Shown: positions 26,943 to 34,469 of the stretch, piece by piece | Layout of the letters: each line of letters begins with the position of its first letter | Numbering within the stretch: position 1 is the first letter of the stretch | DNA from: Alphaproteobacteria bacterium | GTDB taxonomy: Bacteria > Pseudomonadota > Alphaproteobacteria > Sphingomonadales > Kordiimonadaceae | Reading direction: 5' to 3' | Length of the DNA stretch: 48,508 nt | NCBI GenBank assembly: GCA_021774695.1 | Contig: JAJFIU010000152.1 | Span: forward strand, 1 to 48,508 | The notes under the pieces: generated by a model | The model's input: the letters and a program-made list of their open reading frames with translations, nothing else | What the model was told of the DNA's origin: nothing | The model's database searches: none | Position numbers and translations under genes: made by a program

Positions 26943-27377
26943 TCAGGATGCCCGCTCAAATTTTGTCGATAAAACAACACTGGTCTGGGTCCGCTCCACG
27001 CCTTTTATCCGACCGATCTCATCAAGGGCCTTATCAAGTGCGGCGGTGCTTTCGGCACGCAGGCTTGCGATGAGGTCAAATTCGCCCGAAATCGTATACA
27101 GCCGAGTGATGGCGGTGTGGCGCTTGCAGAAAGCAACGACCTCGTCCTGCGCACGCGGCATAATTTTCAGCATTACCTGTGCCCGCACTTCGCGCCCGGC
27201 ATAATCACTACCTAACCGCACCGTATAACCAGCGATCACGCCGCTGGTCTCCAGCTTGCCGAGCCTGTCCTGAACTGTGGACCTCGACAACCCCATGACC
27301 CGCGAAAGCGCGCTCATTGAAATACGCGCGTTCTGCCTCATCACATCGATAAGCCGCTTATCTGTAGCATCCATCAT
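26943..27377 (-). CDS. Lrp/AsnC family transcriptional regulator
   Basis: A 144-residue regulator with an N-terminal helix-turn-helix (D-x-x-D-K-R-L-I-D-x-M, then LSRVMGLSRSTVQDRLGKLE) and a C-terminal ligand-binding RAM domain (GEFDLIASLRAES, IKGVERTQTSVVLS). It is divergent from the lysine catabolism genes and probably senses an amino acid, possibly lysine, to control them. That role is inferred from position only. Confidence 0.93.
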   Translation of the reverse strand: MMDATDKRLIDVMRQNARISMSALSRVMGLSRSTVQDRLGKLETSGVIAGYTVRLGSDYAGREVRAQVMLKIMPRAQDEVVAFCKRHTAITRLYTISGEFDLIASLRAESTAALDKALDEIGRIKGVERTQTSVVLSTKFERAS

Positions 27378-27573
27378 TCATTTTACCGATTATTCCGTTA
27401 ATATGAATGTATATTTACACCATAATGTATGTTCTGGCTATTCAAATCAGCCAATCATTGTCGCTATCTTTTACCCGCAAATCGGGAAGACATTGGGCTG
27501 TACACCTCGGCAGTATAACACTCGTTTGCAGAATTACTTGTTCACGAAATAACTGGGCTGGAAGGATAACAAC

Positions 27574-28668
27574 ATGCACGACGTTTTATTAATGGGCGCG
27601 GGAAAAATCGGCGAAATGATCGCCACATTGCTGGCAGAATCGGGCGACTACCGAATAACCGTTGCGGACTTCAACGACGCCGCCTTGGCGCGCATCCCGA
27701 AAAACGATCATGTTAGTACTCTACATCTGGACGTGACCAATACTGCTGCGCTCGACAGCGCCATGAAAGGCAAGTTTGCGGTATTGTCTGCCTGCCCTTA
27801 CGAAATGACCCGGTTGATTGCACCGGCTGCTAAAAAAGCAAAGGTGCATTATTTTGATCTGACCGAAGATGTTGAATCTACTCGGCTGACAAAAGCCCTG
27901 GCCGTTGACAGCCAGTGCGCCTTCATCCCGCAGTGCGGTCTGGCACCGGGTTTTATCTCGATCGTTGCATACGATTTGGCCAAGCATTTTGACACCCTGC
28001 ACAATGTTCACATGCGCGTCGGCGCGCTGCCCAAATACCCTTCAAACTCGCTGAAATATAACCTGACATGGTCGACAGACGGTTTGATCAATGAATATTG
28101 CAACCCCTGCGAAGCCATTGTCGGCGGCCAGCAAATGGAAGTGCCCGCCCTTGAAGAACTGGAACGCTTTAGCCTCGACGGTATCGAATATGAAGCCTTT
28201 AACACATCGGGCGGCCTTGGCACCCTGTGCGAAACACTGGACGGCAAGGTCAACAATCTGAACTACCGAACCGTTCGTTACCCCGGCCACCGCGACATCC
28301 TTAAATTACTATTGCAAGACTTGCGTCTGAACGAACGCAAAGACCTGATGAAAGACATTTTTGAACATGCTCTACCTGTTACAATGCAGGATGTGGTGCT
28401 GGTTTTTGTCAATGTTTCAGGCGAAAAAGACGGCCGTTTCATGCAGGAAAGCTACGCCCACAAAGTTTATGCCCGCGACATTGGCGGCAAACGCTGGAGC
28501 GCTATCCAAATCACCACCGCATCGGGCATATGTACCATGCTGGACCTGGTTGCTGATGGAAAGTTGCCCCAGAAGGGCTTCGTGCGACAGGAAGATACCA
28601 ATTTCAACGATTTCATTGAAAACCGCTTTGGTTCCGCTTATGCCCGTTCTGTAGAGGTTAGGGCTTAA
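27574..28668 (+). CDS. Lysine 6-dehydrogenase / saccharopine dehydrogenase-like oxidoreductase
   Basis: A 364-residue NAD(P)-dependent enzyme with the Rossmann motif G8-A-G10-K-I-G13 at the N-terminus. The core CGLAPGFISIVAYDLA, YNLTWSTDGLINEY, EAFNTSGGLGTLCETL and YRTVRYPGHRDILK matches the saccharopine dehydrogenase family and resembles lysine 6-dehydrogenase in length and order. It should produce aminoadipate semialdehyde (or its cyclic imine) from lysine or saccharopine. No lysine-ketoglutarate reductase is present beside it, which favours direct deamination of lysine. It begins an operon with a TPP enzyme and ALDH7, divergent from an Lrp regulator. Confidence 0.82.
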   Translation: MHDVLLMGAGKIGEMIATLLAESGDYRITVADFNDAALARIPKNDHVSTLHLDVTNTAALDSAMKGKFAVLSACPYEMTRLIAPAAKKAKVHYFDLTEDVESTRLTKALAVDSQCAFIPQCGLAPGFISIVAYDLAKHFDTLHNVHMRVGALPKYPSNSLKYNLTWSTDGLINEYCNPCEAIVGGQQMEVPALEELERFSLDGIEYEAFNTSGGLGTLCETLDGKVNNLNYRTVRYPGHRDILKLLLQDLRLNERKDLMKDIFEHALPVTMQDVVLVFVNVSGEKDGRFMQESYAHKVYARDIGGKRWSAIQITTASGICTMLDLVADGKLPQKGFVRQEDTNFNDFIENRFGSAYARSVEVRA

Positions 28669-28676
28669 CATTACCC

Positions 28677-28696
28677 GGCCTCCCGTTTACGAGGCC
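28677..28696 (+). other. Intercistronic hairpin between the dehydrogenase and TPP-enzyme genes
   Basis: GGCCTC (28677-28682) pairs with GAGGCC (28691-28696) across an 8-base loop, immediately before the ribosome binding site AAGGGGAAG of the next gene. There is no T-run, so it is more likely a messenger stability or partial attenuation element than a terminator. Confidence 0.45.
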
Positions 28697-28710
28697 ATAA
28701 GGGGAAGAAC

Positions 28711-30405
28711 GTGGCGAACGCATCAATGACATCACCAGATCAGGTATCAGGCAAAATTACCGGCGGCCAGGCGCTGATCGACGCGCTTGTCGCCAATGGG
28801 TCAGATTTGGCTTTCGGTGTACCGGGAGAATCGTATCTGGCAGCCTTGGATGCGCTGCATGATGCGGGCGACGACATTCGCTTCATTACATGCCGCCACG
28901 AGGCTGGTGCGGCCAACATGGCCGAGGCTCACGGCAAACTGACCGGCAAGCCGGGCATTTGTTTTGTCACCCGCGGCCCCGGTGCTACGCATGCCTCCAT
29001 CGGTCTGCATACCGCGTTTCAGGATAGCACGCCGATGATCATGTTGATCGGCCAGGTCGCCTCTGATCAGGTTGAGCGCGAAGCCTTTCAGGAAATTGAT
29101 TACCGCCGCTATCTGTCAGAGGTCACTAAATGGACCGCCGAAATTAACGACCCGTCGCGCATCAGTGAATATATTGGCCGTGCCTACCGCGTTGCCACGT
29201 CTGGCAGGCCCGGCCCGGTTGCGCTTGCTTTGCCTGAAGACATGCTCACTGCGCTGTGTGACCGGCAACAGACTGTTCCTTATAAACCCACAAAAGCATC
29301 ACCCGGCCCTGACGACCTACAGCAATTAAAGCAGCTGTTGGAAGGCGCTGAGCGACCCTTGATAATGCTGGGCGGCAGCGGATGGTCCGACACCTCGGTG
29401 GAGAGCATTCAGGAATTTGCTGCAGCGAACGGTTTGCCAGTTACGGTCTCTTTTCGCTGTCAGGATCGGTTCGATAATCGGCTGCCCAATTATATCGGCG
29501 ACATGGGCATCGGGGCCAACCCGGTGCTTGTCACGCAAATGCAGGACGCCGACGTGCTTTTGGTACTGGGTGCGCGGTTAGGCGAGATGACCACCGGTGG
29601 ATACAGCCGCATCAAAGTACCCGTGCCGACACAGACGCTTATTCATATGCACCAAGGCGCTGAAGAATTGGGCCGCGTGTACCAACCGGCGCTGGCAATT
29701 AATGCAACGCCCGACACTATGGCCCCAGCACTTGCCGCATTGGGCCTTAAACCAAACCCATCGTGGGCAAAACAAACCGCCAGCGCGCGCGCGGCCTACC
29801 TCGACTGGATCAAGCCTGTTCCAAACCCCGGTGCGGTACAATTGGCGGACCTCTACAAGCATATGCGAGAGACGCTGCCAGCCGACGCAATCCTGTGCAA
29901 CGGCGCAGGAAACTATGCGTCCTGGCTGCACCGGTTTTACCAGTACCGCGCCTACGGCACCCAGCTTGCCCCCACATCCGGAGCGATGGGATACGGCGTC
30001 CCGGCGGCGATTGCAGCAAAAATCGCCCAGCCCGACAGCACAGTTATTGCCTGCGCCGGTGATGGTTGCTTTATGATGAGTGTCATGGAGCTGGCAACGG
30101 CAGTTCGCTACAAAGCCAACGTGGTTTTCCTGGTGTTTAACAACAGCATGTTCGGTACCATTCGCATGCATCAGGAACGAACCTACCCTGACCGGGTGTC
30201 AGGCACCGACCTAACCAACCCGGATTTTGTTGCGCTGGCAGAGAGCTTCGGCGCACTGGGATTACAGGTTAACCAAACCAACGAATTTGCCGGCGCGCTT
30301 GATCAGGCACTCAAGGCAAACCGGCCAGCGCTTATTGAAATTATCGTCGATCCGGAGGCGATTGCACCCACTGCAACGCTCTCTGGGCTTAAAAATAAGA
30401 CATAA
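28711..30405 (+). CDS. Thiamine diphosphate-dependent enzyme, acetolactate synthase-like
   Basis: A 564-residue three-domain TPP enzyme. The N-terminal pyrimidine-binding domain carries the catalytic Glu E64 in CRHEAGAANMAEAHGK. A central domain follows, and the C-terminal domain has the cofactor motif GDGCFMMSVMELATAV ending in VFLVFNN. Similarity is to acetolactate synthase, glyoxylate carboligase and 2-oxoacid decarboxylase types. No regulatory small subunit or ilvC is adjacent. Its position between a lysine dehydrogenase and ALDH7 suggests action on a lysine-derived 2-oxo acid, such as 2-oxoadipate, but this is inference. The start is GTG, placed 6 bases after AAGGGG. Confidence 0.85.
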   Translation: MANASMTSPDQVSGKITGGQALIDALVANGSDLAFGVPGESYLAALDALHDAGDDIRFITCRHEAGAANMAEAHGKLTGKPGICFVTRGPGATHASIGLHTAFQDSTPMIMLIGQVASDQVEREAFQEIDYRRYLSEVTKWTAEINDPSRISEYIGRAYRVATSGRPGPVALALPEDMLTALCDRQQTVPYKPTKASPGPDDLQQLKQLLEGAERPLIMLGGSGWSDTSVESIQEFAAANGLPVTVSFRCQDRFDNRLPNYIGDMGIGANPVLVTQMQDADVLLVLGARLGEMTTGGYSRIKVPVPTQTLIHMHQGAEELGRVYQPALAINATPDTMAPALAALGLKPNPSWAKQTASARAAYLDWIKPVPNPGAVQLADLYKHMRETLPADAILCNGAGNYASWLHRFYQYRAYGTQLAPTSGAMGYGVPAAIAAKIAQPDSTVIACAGDGCFMMSVMELATAVRYKANVVFLVFNNSMFGTIRMHQERTYPDRVSGTDLTNPDFVALAESFGALGLQVNQTNEFAGALDQALKANRPALIEIIVDPEAIAPTATLSGLKNKT

Positions 30406-30430
30406 ACTTGGTAAATCAGACATAAACTTG
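30398..30430 (+). repeat. Direct repeat of AGACATAAACTTG, period 20
   Basis: AGACATAAACTTG occurs at 30398-30410 and 30418-30430, with related flanks (GTAAATC and CAAAAATC), so this is a short tandem duplication. The first copy contains the TAA stop of the TPP-enzyme gene. It lengthens the spacer to the ALDH7 gene. Confidence 0.75.
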
Positions 30431-30471
30431 CAAAAATCGGCGTTGAAAAGCCGAAAATGGAGACCAAACTC

Positions 30472-31986
30472 ATGAAAAACCGCGTTGCAGATATTCTTGC
30501 CTCGATGCAAATCGACCCAAACCAATTCTCAGGTGGCAACCTTAAAGTTCATACGCCTATCGATGGCAGTGAAATTGGCTGTGTCCAGATGGACGACCGG
30601 GCATCGGTCGATGCCAAGATCGCAAAAGCGCAAGCAGCGTTCTTGAAGTGGCGCACAGTGCCTGCACCCCGACGCGGTGAACTGGTACGCTTACTGGGCG
30701 AAGAACTGCGCGAGCACAAAGATGCTCTGGGTGCACTAGTGACAGCTGAATGCGGAAAAATCCTTGAAGAAGGCAAAGGCGAAGTACAAGAGATGGTCGA
30801 CATCTGCGAGTTTGCCGTTGGTATTTCACGGCAGCTCCATGGCCTGACAATCGCATCCGAGCGCCCCGGCCACCACATGCGTGAATATTGGCAGCCGCTC
30901 GGCCCTGTTGGAATTATCTCTGCTTTCAACTTCCCGGTAGCCGTATGGGCATGGAACACAGCGCTTGCACTGGCATGCGGCGACCCTTGCATCTGGAAAC
31001 CCTCAGAGAAAACCCCGATAGTAGCCCTTGCCTGTCAGGCGCTGCTTGAGCGCGCCATCGCCAAATTCGGTGCCGACGCGCCTGAAGGCCTAACAAACGT
31101 GATTGTAGGCATGCGCGATGTGGGCGAGCAAATGGTTGATGACAGCCGCATTGCGCTGGTTTCAGCCACAGGCTCCACGCGCATGGGCCGCGAGGTTGGC
31201 CCGCGTGTTGCTGCCCGCTTCGGCAAATGCTTGCTGGAGCTTGGCGGCAACAATGCCATCATCGTCGCGCCTAGTGCTGATCTGGACATGGCAATCCCCG
31301 GCATCGTTTTCGGCGCTGTCGGCACCGCTGGTCAGCGCTGCACCAGCACCCGCCGTTTAATCGTGCATTCCAGCGTTTACGACAATCTGGTACCGCGCCT
31401 GAAGAAAGCCTATACCGGCATCCGTATCGGTGACCCGCTCGCCGCCGGCACACTGGTTGGGCCTGTGATCGATGAGGCATCTTTCAGCGGCATGGAAAAA
31501 GCACTTCAAAATGCAATAGCCGAGGGCGGCACAGTCACAGGCGGTGGCCGCGTTTTAGCCAACCAATATCCAGATGCCTATTATGTGCAGCCTGCCATCG
31601 TCGAGATGCCAAGCCAAAGCAAAAGCATGTGCGAAGAAACCTTCGCGCCGATCCTCTATATCGTGAAGTACGAAACACTTGATGAAGCGATTGCATTGCA
31701 AAACGGCGTGCCGCAAGGTCTGTCCAGTTCGATCTTCACCACCGACGTGCGCGAAGCTGAGGCCTTTATCGCTACTGGCGGTTCTGACTGCGGTATCGCC
31801 AATATAAACATCGGCACATCAGGCGCTGAAATCGGCGGTGCATTCGGCGGCGAGAAAGAAACCGGCGGCGGCCGCGAAAGTGGATCAGATGCGTGGCGTG
31901 CCTATATGCGCAGGCAAACATCAACGGTGAACTATAGCCGTGAACTGCCACTTGCACAGGGCATCAAGTTCGATGTTTCCGAATAG
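30472..31986 (+). CDS. amaB: ALDH7-type L-aminoadipate-semialdehyde dehydrogenase
   Basis: Oxidises 2-aminoadipate 6-semialdehyde (in equilibrium with piperideine-6-carboxylate) to 2-aminoadipate with NAD. The 504-residue protein has the general base E256 in LLELGGNNAII and nucleophile C290 in AGQRCTSTRRL. Diagnostic ALDH7 features are the PLGPVGIISAFNFPVAVWAW segment and the C-terminal GGEKETGGGRESGSDAW, YMRRQT and NYSRELPLAQGIKF. The ATG at 30472 sits 9 bases after GGAG and is preferred to the ATG at 30457. A terminator follows. It completes a lysine-to-aminoadipate route with the upstream dehydrogenase. Confidence 0.92.
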   Translation: MKNRVADILASMQIDPNQFSGGNLKVHTPIDGSEIGCVQMDDRASVDAKIAKAQAAFLKWRTVPAPRRGELVRLLGEELREHKDALGALVTAECGKILEEGKGEVQEMVDICEFAVGISRQLHGLTIASERPGHHMREYWQPLGPVGIISAFNFPVAVWAWNTALALACGDPCIWKPSEKTPIVALACQALLERAIAKFGADAPEGLTNVIVGMRDVGEQMVDDSRIALVSATGSTRMGREVGPRVAARFGKCLLELGGNNAIIVAPSADLDMAIPGIVFGAVGTAGQRCTSTRRLIVHSSVYDNLVPRLKKAYTGIRIGDPLAAGTLVGPVIDEASFSGMEKALQNAIAEGGTVTGGGRVLANQYPDAYYVQPAIVEMPSQSKSMCEETFAPILYIVKYETLDEAIALQNGVPQGLSSSIFTTDVREAEAFIATGGSDCGIANINIGTSGAEIGGAFGGEKETGGGRESGSDAWRAYMRRQTSTVNYSRELPLAQGIKFDVSE

Positions 31987-32024
31987 GAAACGCACCTGAT
32001 TGCCACATTGCTTGAAAACCTTAG

Positions 32025-32052
32025 AGAGGCGACTTTAGGGGCCGCCTCTTTT
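32025..32052 (+). terminator. Rho-independent terminator of the lysine operon
   Basis: AGAGGCG (32025-32031) and CGCCTCT (32043-32049) form a stem with an 11-base loop and a short T-run. It lies 39 bases after the ALDH7 stop. Confidence 0.85.
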
Positions 32053-32061
32053 ATCTCCACT

Positions 32062-32095
32062 GCTAATTGAGCCAAATCGCTAATTGAGCCAAATC
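32062..32095 (+). repeat. Perfect 17-base tandem repeat
   Basis: GCTAATTGAGCCAAATC is repeated head to tail with no gap at 32062-32078 and 32079-32095. The second copy, together with the following AA, forms an FNR-like box; the first copy has the left half-site but GC instead of AA at the right end. Confidence 0.95.
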
Positions 32096-32097
32096 AA
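32084..32097 (+). promoter_or_regulatory. FNR-type operator upstream of the DUF5676 gene
   Basis: TTGAGCCAAATCAA fits TTGAT-N4-ATCAA with one mismatch, centred about 80 bases before the ATG of the small membrane protein gene. It lies within the second unit of the tandem repeat. Confidence 0.6.
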
Positions 32098-32170
32098 AGA
32101 CAATTCCTTTGCGCTTGATAGGTTTGGTTTTCAAGGTAGACATTCTGTTTGCCTTTACGGGAGAGAAAAG

Positions 32171-32437
32171 ATGAAACTGAACCCTATTGCTCTTGCTAAC
32201 GCGGCGGCTGCCACAGCAATCGCACTATGGCTTGTTTGTAGTTTCTTTGTAATGGCCTTGCCTGGCTCAATGATGTCGATGACAGGCCATATGCTGCATG
32301 CTGACATGGCCGCTAAAAGCTGGACACTCACCCTGCCTGGCTTTGTTTTTGGATTATTGATATGGGCGGCGGCCTGCTGGTTTACCGGCTGGCTTATTGC
32401 CGTATTCTATAACCGGTTTGCGCAAGCTTCCGAGTGA
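32171..32437 (+). CDS. DUF5676 family small membrane protein
   Basis: An 88-residue protein with two or three membrane helices. The pattern ALWLVCSFFVMALPGSMMSM, then TGHMLHADMAAKSWTLTLPG and GWLIAVFYNRF is typical of DUF5676, where the T-G-H-M-x-H motif and the final YNR are conserved. Function is unknown; the His/Met motif hints at metal binding (inference). The ATG at 32171 follows GGGAGAG. A possible FNR box upstream would place it in the low-oxygen regulon. Confidence 0.8.
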   Translation: MKLNPIALANAAAATAIALWLVCSFFVMALPGSMMSMTGHMLHADMAAKSWTLTLPGFVFGLLIWAAACWFTGWLIAVFYNRFAQASE

Positions 32438-32495
32438 GCATTTCTGGTTCACGCAGCAAACCCTATAGGTAATTGCCTCGGCCCAACTAAAAACC

Positions 32496-32626
32496 TCTCA
32501 GGCATCACGCTCCAAGGGATTTTTTTTTAAATTCTTTGCCGTTATTGAGGCGAAAATACTTCGCCACTACATCACCGCGCTCAAGGAGCTTGCGCTCTAG
32601 TTTGCGAGCACGACGAACCGTAGCTG
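32496..32626 (-). pseudogene. Displaced copy of the rpsU 3' end with a terminator-like sequence
   Basis: The minus strand repeats the last part of rpsU found at 38276-38346. A block of 33 bases (32588-32620) is identical to 38308-38340, and flanking matches extend through the stop region and the TTTAAATTCTTTGC 3' to it. Translation still gives [10 protein letters not shown], a mutated L-L-E-R, and VVAK, but the stop codon is lost. Past it lies an AAAAACC...GGGATTTTTTTT hairpin analogous to the rpsU terminator. The copy starts right after the methyltransferase stop and so forms its 3' untranslated tail. Confidence 0.85.
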
Positions 32627-32630
32627 TCGC

Positions 32631-33278
32631 CTATTTTTCCGGAACAAGACTTGCCTCAGCTTTCAACAGCGTAATAGCATGAGAGTCTTTGTTGTATAGT
32701 TCCGTGCCTACAATTTTCATACCAGCGGCCTCAAGTTGTTTGCTAACATCCTGGGTGGACCGAATGTTATAGACCTCCGACGGAAGGCTGGCCGCAAGGG
32801 TCGAGCTTTTGTTCCCATGAAAAGCAAGTACCAGTTGCCCACCCGGCGCAAGCACCCGGCGGAATTCAGTCAGCAGACTGCGCAGCGGACTTATGAAATA
32901 GATGGTATGAACGCTCAAAATTTTGTCGAAACTGGAATCATCGAAAGGCAACTTGCTGGCGCTGTCAACTTTCTCCATCTTCAAGAGCCCGTTTTGAATA
33001 AGGTCTTGGTTCCTGCGCCGTGCCTCTGTAACCATTACTTCGGATTGATCAACACCGGCAATCAACTGGCTTTGCGACGCAATCCGCGAGATTCTGCGAA
33101 AAGACTGACCGTGCCCACAGCCGAAGTCCAGTATTCTGTCTCGCGGGGCCATCGACATAAAATCAATAGCAGCATCATTCTCGCCAGCGGTTTCACGAGC
33201 CATAATTTTAGCTACAATTTTCCCGAACCAGCCTCTGGGATTTGAAGATTGTTCGGCAATAAATAAAGGTTTTTTCAC
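32631..33278 (-). CDS. Class I SAM-dependent methyltransferase
   Basis: A 215-residue methyltransferase of the UbiE/type 11 group. Motif I is ILDFGCGHGQSFRRIS, motif II acid is in AGVDQSEVMV, and LPFDDSSFDKILSVHTIYF, EFRRVLAPGGQLVLAF are the later core motifs. No substrate-specific domain is visible. The stop codon abuts the rpsU 3'-end fragment. A sterol-desaturase-family gene lies upstream on the same strand, and a role in lipid modification is possible but unproven. Confidence 0.88.
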   Translation of the reverse strand: MKKPLFIAEQSSNPRGWFGKIVAKIMARETAGENDAAIDFMSMAPRDRILDFGCGHGQSFRRISRIASQSQLIAGVDQSEVMVTEARRRNQDLIQNGLLKMEKVDSASKLPFDDSSFDKILSVHTIYFISPLRSLLTEFRRVLAPGGQLVLAFHGNKSSTLAASLPSEVYNIRSTQDVSKQLEAAGMKIVGTELYNKDSHAITLLKAEASLVPEK

Positions 33279-33389
33279 GTTGGTTCCTTAAAGTTGACGT
33301 TCCCTGTCGGTTAAACCCGATCAGTCTTGTTCAGATGGAGAAGTGGGCACGGGTGGGTGAGGGCCTGACACACTAGGCTGCGAACGACT

Positions 33390-34310
33390 TCATCGAACCT
33401 CTCGCACCAGTTTCGCGCTCGCCAATTGGGCGGCCTTAAGGCTCTTCCAGTTGAAGGGTGCCAGTAGCTGAGCCAGAAAAGACGCCGGAACTGGATTATC
33501 CTCTATGCCCAACTCACCGGGCTCATACTTGTCGGCGGGCCTAAATGTGCCAAACAAAATATCAGGCAACATGAAGATTGCCGAGAGATTCGAACCTCCC
33601 AAATCAGCATCTTTTGAATGGTGGATATGATGATTTCCCTGCGTTTGAATCAAATAATGCATGAACACAAACTCGGGCATTTTGATATTTGAGTGGTTCA
33701 AATTACCCAGAAAATTCATCGCTCCGCCGATCCACAACAGCAGGATTGGTTCCGCGCCCAGCATAATAAACGGCACATACAGCACAGCGTAACGAACGGT
33801 AGACTCGAGAAAGTGCAATCGGGCGCCGACAAATATATGTAGTTTGTCCTGATCATGGTGCAGCGCGTGCAAGCGCCACCAAAATTCGAACCGATGAAAC
33901 ATCCAGTGTTTTGCCCAATCGGTAAAACTAACGAGCATGGCCGCAAGGACAAACTGCAGCCAAAATGGCCAGTGGTTTGGCCAAGCGGCGTCGCCGGTAT
34001 TTTCAGCAATTGCCACTGCAACAGCGGTTGCACCCCCGAAGAACAGGAGTTCGCCCAGCTTTGGCCCGATAGTGCTAAGCGCAAGGCCGTGTAGCAAATC
34101 ATTTATTGATTGCCGGTCACGCCACCACGCCCACTCGTCGTTCAAGGGCATCAGCATCTCAAGAAGGGATATCAGTGCCACATGCGCAATGGTCACGGAG
34201 AACAGGGCGACACCGGGCGTTATACCTGCTTCCATCAATGACCAGAAGCCGGCAAAGCCTGATACGAGGCATGCCGGAAACATTAAATACTGGACGCCAT
34301 TTTTAATCAT
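33390..34310 (-). CDS. Sterol desaturase / fatty acid hydroxylase family protein
   Basis: A 306-residue membrane protein with histidine boxes of the di-iron hydroxylase family: HWMFHRFEFWWRLHALHHD (H-x3-H and H-x2-H-H), LNHSN and GNHHIHHSKD. Several membrane helices precede and surround these. Family members insert or desaturate at C-H bonds of sterols, carotenoids or fatty acids using oxygen. The substrate is unknown. Its neighbours are a methyltransferase downstream and an AraC regulator upstream, all on the minus strand, with a gap of about 160 bases to the regulator. Confidence 0.9.
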   Translation of the reverse strand: MIKNGVQYLMFPACLVSGFAGFWSLMEAGITPGVALFSVTIAHVALISLLEMLMPLNDEWAWWRDRQSINDLLHGLALSTIGPKLGELLFFGGATAVAVAIAENTGDAAWPNHWPFWLQFVLAAMLVSFTDWAKHWMFHRFEFWWRLHALHHDQDKLHIFVGARLHFLESTVRYAVLYVPFIMLGAEPILLLWIGGAMNFLGNLNHSNIKMPEFVFMHYLIQTQGNHHIHHSKDADLGGSNLSAIFMLPDILFGTFRPADKYEPGELGIEDNPVPASFLAQLLAPFNWKSLKAAQLASAKLVREVR

Positions 34311-34469
34311 TTTATTCTCGCTTTATAATTTATAGCGAGACTGTGCACTTTGCGGCGATATGAATGCTTGTCGATTTCGAAAATGGCTATTGTTTAACGA
34401 AAACAGGGAAAGTTTCAACAAACTGATCAGTCGGATGAGAACAGTTCGCCGGTTACCCTACGCCAGCCA

